The notes below the pieces were generated by a model. That model was not told the origin of the DNA and did no database searches. It saw only the letters and a list, made by a program, of their open reading frames with translations. A DNA stretch of 64,000 nucleotides from Mesostigma viride (Eukaryota; Streptophyta; Mesostigmatophyceae; Mesostigmatales; Mesostigmataceae): positions 11,682,467-11,746,466 of the forward strand of contig RPFO01000080.1 in NCBI GenBank assembly GCA_009746045.1. The letters are read 5' to 3'. Numbering within the stretch: position 1 is the first letter of the stretch; each line of letters opens with the position of its first letter. Positions 42,392 to 53,268 of the stretch are shown here, one piece after another. The translations under genes were made by a program, and so were the position numbers.

Positions 42392-44090
42392 CCCCTAAAT
42401 GGGCGGAAATGCTGCCGATAAATCGGCAGTAACTCACCTATTTTGTAAACCAGCCCCTGTACAACCTAGCAATATCCAATGGCTGTCCTTGGGGGGCAAG
42501 CATGTCCATGAGTTGCCCTAAGCCGTGATATATCACAACCTCACATATATTCATCGTAGGCCATGTATAACTGCCGTCAAAGTCAGGGGGGTCAAGACGA
42601 GCGTTTTCATTTTTGGTAGAATGTGCATTTTGAATTATGTTGTAAGAGCTAGGCACCTACCACTTCAGGGATGATAAACAATTAGTTGCTGAACAGTTTG
42701 AGCCATTGGGGTCATCATTTGGGTGGGTATACCAGCAGTTACACCCAGTACAGCCCATAGGAGTACCGTTGGTAAAAAGCAACCAAGGGGGTAGGAGTGG
42801 GCATACTAACTACTAATACCTACTAATATGGCCCCCAACCATGCCACACAATACATTTCCCTTCCACAATGATGGGGAAACATAACTGCATCATCACACT
42901 GCCCTTACATGGCACCTATGTGCAGGTGCCACCTTGTCCATGCACGTAGGTAACGTGGTACGGATACCCTACGCAAGGCATGCATTCTAGGAGGCAGCCA
43001 CCAACAAACTAGTGATTTTAAGCCTATTTCAGTTTGCCCTAGCAAGGATAAACTAGGCCTAAGCTGCTATAGCTTGTCAGGTGATGGCCAGCACACCTGG
43101 TGGCACATGCTGACAATGGGAAGCTTCTACTCACCGGTTACATGCTTGATGATGCCACAGAGACCAGCCAACTGCCTCACACTCATGCAATATGTGTGTG
43201 GGAAATGTATAACAAACATATATGGAGGTATTCAAACCCATACAGCCTCTAAAACTTATCACCATCACCCTGTGGCAGGTCAACTGACTGAGGGAAGCAT
43301 CTAAGAAGGGTGTTTTAGAAAGGGGCCAGGCCAGGGTCAAGAAAGAGCATGAATAATGCAAAAAGAATGTGCTACACAAGCTAGAACGTATATATAAACG
43401 TCAAACATCGATAGGAAAACGATGCTTAAGCTTTACCAGGCATGGATGGCGTTACCTTGGCCCAGGCGGTGGCCGCAAAATGGCGCATTTCGGCACACCA
43501 AAGCTGTGCAGCATGGTCGCTGGATTCGGCGATTTCTGGCCACCCTTGCACGTTTACGACTACAAATCATCATAAAAAGTACAAAGAAACCAATATGTCC
43601 TTTAAAATACGCCGTAAAGGTATTGCTGTCAACGTTTCTATCGTCCGGCCTGATCGCAGTTTTTTCCAGCAAGAACGCTGCCGACACCTATCAAATGGCA
43701 TTCCCGCGAACCAAAAATTGGCCTGTATGATCTTTAGGACGTATAAAATCAATATCCTAAGTTTGGCCAGAAAATTCTAACTCAAACGTAAATGCCATGC
43801 GTGGGCGCAAGCCGCCATGGCCAGGTCGTCGTTTTCCGGAATGCACGTTGTACGTGAAAAAGTACCCTGACCCCTTGTACTTTGACCGGCCAGAACACCT
43901 CTATAACTTTGTCAAAATATAGCAAACCCTAGTATCATGTTCTGGAGAAACTTATAAACTTTCATTCTTCTCAGCTAAACGTTTCCTAATTCCCAATGGT
44001 ATTCTCGCAAACTGGTCCCCCGAGTAGGTGCCGACAAATCGGCTGTAAGTCACTTTTTGGCGGAAAATCGGCAGCAAGACCATTTAGGGG
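42392..44090. mobile_element. piggyBac-like non-autonomous DNA transposon
   Basis: 1,699 bp between TTAA target duplications (42388-42391 and 44091-44094). The ends are inverted: cccctaaatgg... on the left and ...ccatttagggg on the right. Both ends carry subterminal gccgat/atcggc palindromes (tgccgataaatcggca at about 42413). TTAA with CCC-starting termini is typical of piggyBac. No transposase motif was found in the interior, so the copy is probably non-autonomous. Confidence 0.8.
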
Positions 44091-44102
44091 TTAATGGATG
44101 AG

Positions 44103-44680
44103 GTAAGCTATCTAGGTCCTAGTTACAGGGTTGTCCTACCAGCCTGGGCGATATGTCCTCACCTGGCGTGCCCCAGGCCGCGCGCGGCAGGGCCGCCACC
44201 CGTGGACTTTTCGTGATAGACTCGGCATGGACATGAGCTAATGCACTAGACGTGACAGGCTCACACTCGGGCAGCCTGAGTCCTAGTTTGTCTATAATAT
44301 GGAGGCAGATGGTACGCAAGGATAGATGGCAAGTATAGTGATGAAGGAGACCACCTCAATTCAGTCTGTTGTGGGGGCTCCGCGTGTGACCGCGTATGGC
44401 ATTCATAGCGATTCGGGCCGCGGTGCCCACACCGGCCCCTGTAACTAGGACCTAGATAGCTTACACCATCCATTCCATCCCATGTCAGTTCCCCTACCAC
44501 TGAGGACTTATGCTCACGTGACGCAGTCACGTGTCTATTAATAAATTAATTAATTACAGGGTTGTGGGCACCACGGCCCGAATCGCTACGAATGCCATAC
44601 GCGGTCACACGCGGAGCCGGCCCCCACAGACTTGGGGGTGGTCTCCTTCATCACTACTTGCAATCTATCCTTGCGTCCCA
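44103..44680 (+). mobile_element. mosaic of LINE-B 3' ends
   Basis: 44103-44130 is LINE-B 3' UTR in minus orientation. 44135-44400 is the ORF2 end and 3' UTR in plus orientation (YVLTWRAP-like region, gtggacttttcgtgatagac). 44400-44560 is the 3' terminus with hairpin and attaatt tail. 44560-44680 repeats the 3' UTR interior. All pieces are non-coding relics. Confidence 0.7.
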
Positions 44681-44880
44681 TTAATTAAATTAAATTAAAT
44701 TAAATTGATTCCATGCTCCAGCTCCTGCGTCAGTGTCCAGGTCTCGGCGCCGTAGGTCAGGATATCGTCAGAATGACGACCTTGAAGAGGTCACGCTTGA
44801 CGATCCGGGGTAGGGCGGGGTTGCTCCACCAGCGGCGGTGGTCATGGAGTTGCGCCCACGCCCTCATACAGTCGACGAAT
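44681..44880 (-). mobile_element. LINE-A tail and LINE-B ORF2 fragment, minus strand
   Basis: An attaaattaaattaaatt tail (44681-44706) is followed by minus-strand LINE-B ORF2 sequence containing gacgatccggggtagggcgg and the complement of ggcgccgag. Confidence 0.65.
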
Positions 44881-45717
44881 GGCAGCAATAAACGCCGGTG
44901 GTCATACCCGACCGGTCCAGAGCTAGCCTAGACAGGACACAACCTTGCCACCCCCCGTGGTGAAGGGGGAATGGTGGGGTGGTGCCTTCCGCAGTCCGCA
45001 CTACTGAGTGCCCGTGAGCCCTCATACAGTCGACGAATGGCAGCAATAAACGCTGGCGGTACCCGATCGGCCAGAGCTAGGATTGCCCAAAGAGCCTCCC
45101 AGAGGACCGCGTGTCAAAGGCCTTGATATATAGTAAACAAAAATGAAGACCTGCGGCAAACCGTCAGGGCAAAGGCGACGCACCTCCTCCATCAACCGGC
45201 GCGCGAAAAATACAGCCATGACACTGTGTTACGACCACGACGGAAACCCAACTGAGACTCACCCAGCGCGCCGTGAGTCCAGCGCGGCGCGGAGCCTGTG
45301 CAGCATCATGCGCACGAAGACCTGAAGTCAGCGCGGCGCTCTGGAGGCAGACACCCCGATAGTTACCGCCGGGGGTCAGCAGAAGAGCCCCGTATTGTAC
45401 AGCATGACTCGGATGGCCGTCTGCCACTCAGCAGGCGGAGGCTCATCAGAGAGCAGGACACTGACGGTTGCAGAACGCCAGCAGAAGATCCCTCACCGCC
45501 GGGTCAAGGGTCTTCAGCAGCTCAGCAGAAAGGTGGTCGGCACCGACCGCCGCGTTGTACCGCAGGCGAGCAAGGGCGCCGTCCAATTCCTTCAAAGTGA
45601 AGGTGGACGACGTTGTTGGTGGCAAGGCAGCCCTCCTGCAAGGCGGGGACTTGGTAGTCCGCGGCCGAGGAGGGGGGCGCCGGCTGCGGGGGGGTTGCGT
45701 CCCATCTGCCTCCATTA
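44881..45717 (-). mobile_element. LINE-A RT fragment, minus strand
   Basis: The minus strand reads the LINE-A region upstream of and within RT (FTLKELDGALARLRYNAAVG, ADHLSAELLKT, NYRGVCLQSAAL, MAVFFARRLMEEVRRL), broken by several frameshifts and an internal duplication near 44870-45060. Confidence 0.8.
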
Positions 45718-46134
45718 ATTAATTAATTAATAGACACGTGACTGCGTCACGTGAGCATAAGTCCTCAGTGGGAGGGGAACATGGGATCTGCCTCCATATC
45801 ACAGACAAACCAGGAGTCTGCCCGGGTGTGAGCCCGTCACGTCTAGGGTAGCACATGTCCATGCCGAGTCTATCACGAAAAGTCCACGGGTGGCGGCCCT
45901 GCCGCGCGCGGCCTGGGGCACGCCAGGTGAGGACATAACGCCCAGGCTGGGCGGGCTTGGTTGGTGCCATGCAGCTAGTCTATCTGATGCGTCTACGTAT
46001 ACCTGGTCTGGTATACCTGATCTGTACGGGCCAGGTGCCCAGCTAGGCCCAGGCGCCTGTTCCTAAGAACGTGGGAATTAATTAATTAATAGACACGTTA
46101 CTGCTAAGAATGTGGGAAACATAGGGCAAATCAG

Positions 46135-47894
46135 TGTCCAAAAACCAAATGTCCTCATTTGAGGACATAGTCCTCGTTTGAGACGGGGGGGGTCAGAGGC
46201 GCGGTTTTGGCGCCAAATTTGGTCCTAGGGTCACTTGGTGGGTTTTGGCGCGAAACTGGGATAGGTACTGAGCGCGCCAAGCCCCTGGGGTCGACAGGGG
46301 TCGACTGTACCTGGAAAATATGAGGCGACGAAAAGTACCTACAATAGCAAGAACATCGCAATGCAATCGAGTGTTTTGTCGAGTGGCGGCTATGGGGTCG
46401 TGCCAGTTCCGAGGCTTGCCTGAATGTTATAGGGCATTATTTTGCCCCGGACGAAGACAGCATTTTAGATCGTCATCTAGTGATTTCGAAGATGCTATTC
46501 TTCACGTGCAGGTGCTTTGTATATGTCGAAAATTTTGTTCATGAACGGATTTTGGCATTGTTGAAGAAAATCTGAGAGCTACGTAGATCGCATGATAGGT
46601 CAGTTCGCAGTTCGGTTTTACAATTTCTTTTTCCGCCCAGGCGCTGCGGATATCGCGAGTATGGGTTATGGTACGCTTCTGGGCTTATGGGCGACATGGG
46701 GAGAAGAGGGACCTGGGCAGTTGCATGCGTCAAAGAGTCTCTATTTTTTCGTCGTGATGTCGCAGTCGCGCCTGGCGAAAACCAGGGCGAGCGCGAGCCA
46801 TATTTTTCTTTTGCCGCAAGGCTGGGTGCTTCCCACGCGTCACCGTCCTTTAATATATATTTCTTGAGCTGGCCCGCGCAGCTGGCGGCCTGGGCGCACG
46901 TCAAGAGCAAGGTTCCGACTGTCATTCTCAACCGCATCGTTCTAAGTAAGCGTGTTAAGCGGATTGTAACCTATAACTCTCGCAGACGTGATCATTCCGG
47001 TTGCTTTCAATGCCCAACTTCGTGGTTTTGATTACGTTTATGTCCGGGGAATAACGGAAGTTTGCTGGGCAGTACTTTCTTTTCCCGCTGCGTCACTGAA
47101 AAGGTAAACGGCCTTGCGTTATCAAAACAGCAGCGACTAGAAAGTCGCTGTGCTTAATTGCGATGTGGTAGTTTGATTCAACACATATACTGCCTTGTTG
47201 CTGAGAAGTTTTTCAAGGCTTGCTGGTATGTTGCCCATATGTTTCTAATGCTTCAACTCATGTCCAAGTGATCAAGACTGGCTTGGAAACTTGAGCTTGT
47301 CATGTTTACATTGTGCTTGTGTTACAACTTGTGCCTCTTTGCAGTATATGTTTCATATATAACGTAAGGGTTCAGCATCATGGTTTAGCACCGTGGTGGC
47401 AGCCGAGCCTCTACCAACGATCATGGACCTAACCTTGGCGAGTATTTGCTTCATATTTCACTCGTTGGACTGAGCTAGCTTTACACCTGCTGTATGGCCT
47501 GCACCATGGTCCCTGGTTGCCAGTTACATTTTGTCCCCCCACCCTGGCCGGCTGCAGGGTCTAGGACTGCGAGGGTGTAACATAGACATGTTGTGGGCAC
47601 CCTGGGTGCATGTTCAGGGCCAGCCATGACCTGGCCATGCCTTCTTTCTTGGCATATTGTTGACTTGAGTGCTATTTGGTCACTCGCGTAGCGACCCCCC
47701 TGCATTCATAAATCGTAAACAATTATACAATGAGCATATTTCATGGATGTTAAGCATTGCAACTCTTGAACATATCATAAATGAACATGGTTCCATACCG
47801 TACCCATGGATGTGTTGACATGTGTTAGTTATTACAAATGGTATCCATGCTTAAAAATGTCCTCATTTGAGGACATTTTCTTGGTGATTAGACA
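46135..47894. mobile_element. unclassified TIR DNA transposon (1.76 kb)
   Basis: It starts tgtccaaaaaccaaatgtcc and ends as the near-complement, ggacattttcttggtgatta then gaca. It is flanked by a 4-5-base duplication, (a)tcag (46130-46134 and 47894-47898), that interrupts LINE-B between two adjacent codons. Each end carries the 18-bp palindrome tgtcctcatttgaggaca. Interior frames such as 46687-47031 are unrecognised. TGT...ACA ends with a 4-bp duplication recall Ginger/TDD elements, but the class is not established. Confidence 0.75.
46687..47031 (+). CDS. hypothetical ORF inside the TIR element
   Basis: 114 codons with no recognised motif. The second half (SWPAQLAAWAHVKSKVPTVI, then LNRIVLSKRVKRIV) has plausible protein composition. 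It might be a fragment of the element's protein, and chance is possible. Confidence 0.2.
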   Translation: MGDMGRRGTWAVACVKESLFFRRDVAVAPGENQGEREPYFSFAARLGASHASPSFNIYFLSWPAQLAAWAHVKSKVPTVILNRIVLSKRVKRIVTYNSRRRDHSGCFQCPTSWF

Positions 47895-48109
47895 TCAGCG
47901 TACAAATCCTCATTACTAATGTGCAAACCAAAGGGGATGTTAATTGCCTTGCGCAGCATCTTGGTGACGTTGCCGTCGAGGCGTTGCTCCAGCTCCTGCG
48001 TCAGTGTCCAGGTCTCGGCGCCGTAGGTCAGGATCGTCAGAATGACGACCTTGAAGAGGTCACGCTTGACGATCCGGAGGACTTCCCTGGAACGACGCTC
48101 TGGAGGACT

Positions 48110-49311
48110 TCCCTGAAAAACGCGCCCACAAGCGCGCCGCAGAGGCGTTCGTCGACGCGCTGGAGATCCCGGCCAGCCACGCCCAGCTGTTCGCTGCCGG
48201 CCCGGCATCGGCCCTTCGGGACCTCGCTGACAAGCTGCCCGCGGCCGGGGCCCTACTGCCCCCCCGCCGCCCGCCCCGCTTCACCAGCCTGCACCGGCTC
48301 CCCGCCGTCATCCAGGCCCGGCAAGCCCTGCGCGACAACAGCGACCCCGCCCGCTACGCCCGCCTCAAAGCCGATTACCACTCGGCCATCCGGCAGGCGA
48401 CCAAGGAGCAGGAGAACCTCCATGTCCGCGAGTACTTCGCCCACCTCAAGGACCAGCACGGCAAGTACGTACGCCTGGACCCGCCTGCGTCACGCCCAAC
48501 GGCCCGCCGGCGGCGCGCAGCCGGCGCCGCGGACGCTCTCTGGCTCACCGCATCAGCAGCTCGACCAGTGGTATTCCTCCATGCAGTCCCGGCTGCTCGG
48601 CGCCCCCCCGCCGCCTCCGCCGCTTGGCCCTCTGGCGGCCGCACGCCTGGCAGTAGCACCGGCGGACGTCCCTGCGCCGCCCACGCCGCCCGCCGCTGAG
48701 CAGGACTACACGTACCCAGCCCTGATGGAACCCCTGGCCGACTCCAACGAGCTCCCGCCGTTCACCGAGCTCGAGCTGAGCACCGCTGCCAAGCAACTCC
48801 GCTTCTATGCCGCCGTTGGACCTGACCAGCTCCCAGCCCCGGTGATTAAGCTGACGGCGCTCACGGGGTTCCTGCTTGACGTCTGCAACCGGATCCTGCT
48901 TGCCGACGCGCCGCCGATTCCTGAGTGGCAGCACAGCTACCGTATTATGCTGTACAAAAACAAAGGTTCCCCTGACGACCCAGCCAACTACAGAGGAGTC
49001 TGCATCCAGAGCGCCGCACTTAAGTTGTTCATGCGCATGATCCTCAACCGGCTTCGTTATGCTCTAGACTGTCACCTTGGGGAAAGTCAAATGGGCTTCC
49101 GTAGCTGGGCGCAACACCATCATGGCCATCTTCGTCGCGCGTCGCCTCTTCGAGGAAATCGCTCTCCTGCAACCTGGTGAGTTTCCCGCCATCCTGATCT
49201 TCGTCGACTTCATCAAGGCTTTTGATTCTGTCCTCTGGGACGCTCTATGGGCTGTACTTGCTCGCGCTCGCGTCCCCACTCCCCTGATTACCGTCATCCG
49301 CACGCTGTATG
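48110..49311 (+). pseudogene. LINE-B ORF2, first part (linker and RT fingers/palm)
   Basis: The first frame (RAHKRAAEAFVDALEIPASH to EYFAHLKDQHGKYV) shifts near 48480-48550. The next runs through LRFYAAVGPDQLPAPV, IMLYKNKGSPDDPANYRGVC and HLGESQMGFR, and shifts again near 49105 to NTIMAIFVARRLFEEIALLQ and FVDFIKAFDSVLWDAL. These are standard non-LTR RT motifs. The frame is cut at 49311 by the hAT-like insertion. Confidence 0.85.
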
Positions 49312-50634
49312 CAGTGTACAGCCATACGCAATACGCAACCATACGGGGCCCATGGGTATGGTGTATAATACGCCATACGGGGTATACGCAAATCATACGG
49401 GGACTCTTGAAAATGCTGTTTTTTGCATGGTTCAGGGGGTTCTTCAACATTCTGACCAATCAGGCATGTTTTTTGTGTGTTCTTGCAACACCACTTGCCT
49501 TTATTTAACACATCATCACATAATATTGCCGTTGCCGTCGCTGCATGCCTACAAATACAAGCATTGTACATCTGTTGTCATTAATAATGTCTGTAAATAG
49601 CACACGGTCAGTCGGCCAACTTGCCAAAAGTAATAAGACATTGTGCCAGAAACAGACATCTTGCCTACTCGTGGTAGGCCACCATCATGCAATATTGATC
49701 TACATGAAGCAAGAATCCATACGGGCTGCCAACAATGTGGCTAGCGTGCAGGATACCATGCATGCCAGCAACCCGACCCAGCTTCCCTAAACCATTAACA
49801 CATATTATGGTACGGTGGCTGGCTAGCAGCAGCCTGCATGGCTAAATAAGGCATTTATGTGCATCGCGAGTCACACCAAATACCCCGCAGCCTGCGACGT
49901 AATGCCTCCGGCGGCCTCTTGCACTCGCTCACTCTTGCCTCCTTCGCGTACGTAGCGCCCATGATATGGCGGGTGCTAGCCTTGCTCGGGTGGTAGAACC
50001 CGAGAATTCTGCATCCAAAAGTGTGCACGTCACTTAGCTTGTAGTTACCTGTCGGCTGCCCTTTCTTGTTGAGAGTCTGTTCTTTCACGATGTGTGTCCA
50101 GACAGTCTCGAACACGGCCTGCATCTCGTCGGCCCGGTCATCATCGTGTTCCATAGACCCACACCATCACCGTCGCTAGCCATGGTGCCTGGATGTCAAT
50201 TGTGCTACGATTAAATGTTAGGTGCCAGATGCGCGCCCTTGTTGGCAGACAACATAACTTCGTCACCTAATTTCCTCGTCCTTCGTCTCCTAGACCCTAG
50301 TCCGACACGCAGCAATCTGCAGCAATGCACGTACAGTCGTACATGCACGGCCAGCTTGGCACCTGCATGTCGTTTGTTTGTCGCGGAGTTCCAGGTCGCC
50401 TAGATACAGTCTAGTTCCGGCTCCACTGCCGTCCAAAATGATGCCAGAAGCTATACTTCGAACGCGGTTCATACGCAAAAAATACGCAAAAAATACGCAA
50501 AAAATACGCAATACGCAAAAAATACGCAAAAAATACGCAGTGCGTATTTTTTTCCCCATTTCCATACGGAAATCTTGCGTATGGCGTATAATACGCGCCA
50601 TACGGCGTATTATACGCCGTATGGCTGTTCACTG
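49312..50634. mobile_element. hAT-like DNA transposon (1.32 kb)
   Basis: Flanked by the 8-bp duplication gctgtatg (49304-49311 and 50635-50642). Terminal inverted repeats start CAGTG: cagtgtacagccatacg on the left and the complement of cagtgaacagccatacgg on the right. Removing the element and one duplication copy restores the LINE-B frame exactly. Subterminal regions are packed with ccatacgg, aatacgc and aaaaaatacgc motifs, as in many hAT elements. An 8-bp duplication and CAGNG ends are diagnostic of hAT. Confidence 0.9.
49855..50154 (-). pseudogene. possible hAT transposase N-terminus (BED-like)
   Basis: A 99-residue frame inside the hAT-like element. It starts MEHDDDRADEMQAVFETVWTH, with VW followed by H as at BED domain starts. 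It ends with a spaced Cys-His pattern and VSECKRPPEALRRRL, like the V-x-x-C-x-x-x-P stretch that closes plant and algal hAT BED fingers. The rest of the transposase (RNase-H-like core and dimerisation domain) is missing, so the element is non-autonomous. Confidence 0.45.
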
Positions 50635-50642
50635 GCTGTATG

Positions 50643-51642
50643 AGGGGTCGACCACTTCGGTGCGCACTCAACACGGCATTACCCCGCCATGCCCACTGCT
50701 GACTGGCGTCTGGCAGGGTTGCGTCCTGTCGCCGTACCTGTTTATTATTGTAGTGGATTATGTTATGCGCCAGGCACGTGCTCGCTTTGCTAGCATTGCA
50801 GGCCGTGCCCCTGGCCTAGCGATCACGAACGAGCTTGGGGAAGGGGGGCCGACTAACAAGCAGAATTTACTAGCTGACCTCATTTATGCCGACGACATCA
50901 CGCTCATCGAGAAGCCGGAGTCTGCCCAACGTTGGCTGGACTGCCTGGCGCTCGAGGCTCGGGCGGTTGGTCTAGAAATCAGCCCCAAAACGGAGGCCCT
51001 GGCCCTCGGCATGGCAGGGCCCCCACCCACACTCCGCCTCTTAGACGACACCGAGGTCAACTACCCTACTCCAGGCCGCTTCAAGCTGCTCGGCAGTTGG
51101 CTTCCCGACTGCGAGGACGACATGACGACACGGATCGGCATGGCGTGGGCGCACCTCCATGACCACCGCCGCTGGTGGAGCAACCCCGCCCTACCCCGGA
51201 TCGTCAAGCGTGACCTCTTCAAGGTCGTCATTCTGACGATCCTGACCTACGGCGCCGAGACGTGGACACTGATGCAGGAGCTGGAGCAACGACTCGACGG
51301 CGCCGTCACCAAGATGCTGCGCAAGGCCCTTAACATCCCCTTTGGTTTGCACATTAGTAATGAGGATTTGTACGCTGATTTGCCCTATGTTTCCCACATT
51401 ATTAGGCACAGGCGCCTGGGCCTAGCCGGGCACCTGGCCCGCACAGATAAGGTAGATACATCAGATAGACTAGCTGGCATCAAGCCCGCCCAGCCTGGGC
51501 GATATGTCCTCACCTGGCGTGCCCCCGGCCGCGCGCGGCAGGGCCGCCACCCGTGGACTTTTCGTGATAGACTCGGCATGGACATGTGCTACACTATAGA
51601 CGTGACGGGCTCACCCCCGGGCAACCTCCTGGTTTGTCTGTA
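50643..51642 (+). pseudogene. LINE-B ORF2, second part (RT palm/thumb and C-terminus)
   Basis: An uninterrupted frame of about 330 codons from the restored site: VWQGCVLSPYLFIIVVDYVM, catalytic YADD at about 50885, then RFKLLGSWLPDCEDD, TYGAETWTL, MLRKALNIPFGLHISNEDLY, HRRLGLAGHLART and a stop near 51640. Intact locally but cut off from its N-terminal half. Confidence 0.9.
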
Positions 51643-52028
51643 ATATGGAGGCAGATGGTGCGCAAGGATACATCGATGGCAAGTAGTGATGAGCACGGAA
51701 AATTTGGCGCGAAAATTATGCCGAGCTATGGCTGCCGAGAATTCTCATAACTTTCGCCTCAGGCCATGAAATTTAGTCGGGTTTGTTGCATTCGACTCGT
51801 CTTTTGACGACGAACATGCTGGTATAATTTCCGGCAGCTATCGTCCCCGATTTCGTACGTTCTCGACCTCGGCCTGCCCAGCAGATATCGCTATTTTCGA
51901 ATCGATATGGCGGCATCCTCTTCGTGAATAGCACGCCTGCCCCCCCCGCCCAGCATTCGACATCTTCCCCGTAGCTATGGAGACCGCTACGACACCTGCC
52001 GCCCCAGAAAACCGCTCGCTGGAAGACA

Positions 52029-53190
52029 ATGATTCTTGCCGCAGCCAGCCCCCTCGCCGGCACCGCTCCCGCCGCTCCCAAGAAGCCGCGTACTACGGAA
52101 ATCACTTCCATGGCCGTCGAGGCTACCCCCACGCCTGAAACGTCACCGCCCTCACCGTCTGATTTAACCAAATATACAAGCCTCGGTCGCCTGCAACCGG
52201 CCGACATTGCGGCAATTTTCACCATGCCGGTCGACAACGTGAGGAAAATCCTCAAACTCCGACACGAAGCCGAAGACATCATCCGCCACCCCAAGACCGG
52301 CGCAGCTGAGGATGACCCCTCCGCGGAGTGGCTGCACTGGGAAGAAGATCAGCTACGCACCTCCTGCCTCTTTACATGCTGCCCTGAACTCTGCAAACCG
52401 CCGGCGACCATCGCGGCCGCATCCGACACCTCGGCCGATGCCGACACCCCTGCCGGCGCAGCCGACTCCACCGAGCTGCAGGCGCTCACCTCTGAGCTCA
52501 AGTCTGTGCAAGGTGCGCTCAAGTCTTTGGCTGCTAACTCTGCTGTCACCCAAGCCACATTGCTGGAATTAAAGGCGGCCATGGCCACCCCCCCCACCAA
52601 GCGGGTCACGTTCGCGGATGCGGCGGGGAAGAACCTGGATGCTATAGTCGCCCAGGCGGCTAAGTCGGCTGCCACCGCAGTCGCGTCACAGAATGTGGCT
52701 CAGCTCCGCCAACGCAATATCATTCTCAAGGATTTTGAGAGGGCAAGCATGACACCGCACGCGCACTTACCGAGGCCTTGCGGGGACCCGCGTTCTTGGG
52801 GTTGCTGCAGCTGCAGGATCACGTGACCATTGAAAGGGCCATTCGCCTGCCAGGCCCAGCTGGCCTGGTTTTGGTCACCATGGCCCACGTGAACGACCAG
52901 AAACGGGTCATGGGCGCCCGTCGCCTGCTCAAGGGCAGCCCATCAGCATGGACGAGGACTACACCCCTGCACAGCTGGCGGCAAGGAGCAAGGTCTGGAA
53001 TCACGCGAAGGTCGTGGCCATCCGGGATGGGTACGTACAGGGGGGAAGCGTGTGCAGATGCGTTTGAAGACGGATGGTCGCTGGGTTGCCTACTTTGAAG
53101 GTGTTGAGATTAACACCACGGTGCAGAGTCTCGTAGTGAGTCTCGTAGTGAGTCTCGTGGTGAGAAGCGTGCTGCCCCTGGTGGTGACCA
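52029..53190 (+). pseudogene. LINE-A ORF1 (RNA-binding protein), frameshifted
   Basis: The first frame (52029-52826) gives an Ala/Pro-rich N-terminus and SLGRLQPADIAAIFTMPVDN. A coiled-coil-like stretch follows (LQALTSELKSVQGALKSLAA then LLELKAAM), then RQRNIILKDFE. The frame shifts near 52735 to GPAFLGLLQLQDHVTIERAI and VLVTMAHVNDQKRVMGARRL, then near 52940 to DEDYTPAQLAARSKVWNHAK, and again near 53040. This matches L1 ORF1p order: coiled coil, RRM-like, C-terminal domain. An ATG at 51977 in another frame could be the older start. Confidence 0.75.
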
Positions 53191-53268
53191 GTAGGTAGAC
53201 AACCTTCCTCGTCGGCTCGCGGCTAACAGGCTTCGGAGACAGCCTCTAAACAGTCCCGTTCCACTACC

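Noticed and set aside
47895-49180. Head-to-head LINE-B pieces explained by a single twin-primed insertion
   Set aside because: The ttgacgatccgg target duplication and the matching minus-strand piece at 57098 show two separate insertions, one nested in the other.
47921-49180. Single 419-codon open frame joining minus-strand LINE sequence to plus-strand RT
   Set aside because: It crosses the boundary between two opposed LINE copies and reads the wrong frame before about 48540; only its last part is genuine LINE-B RT.
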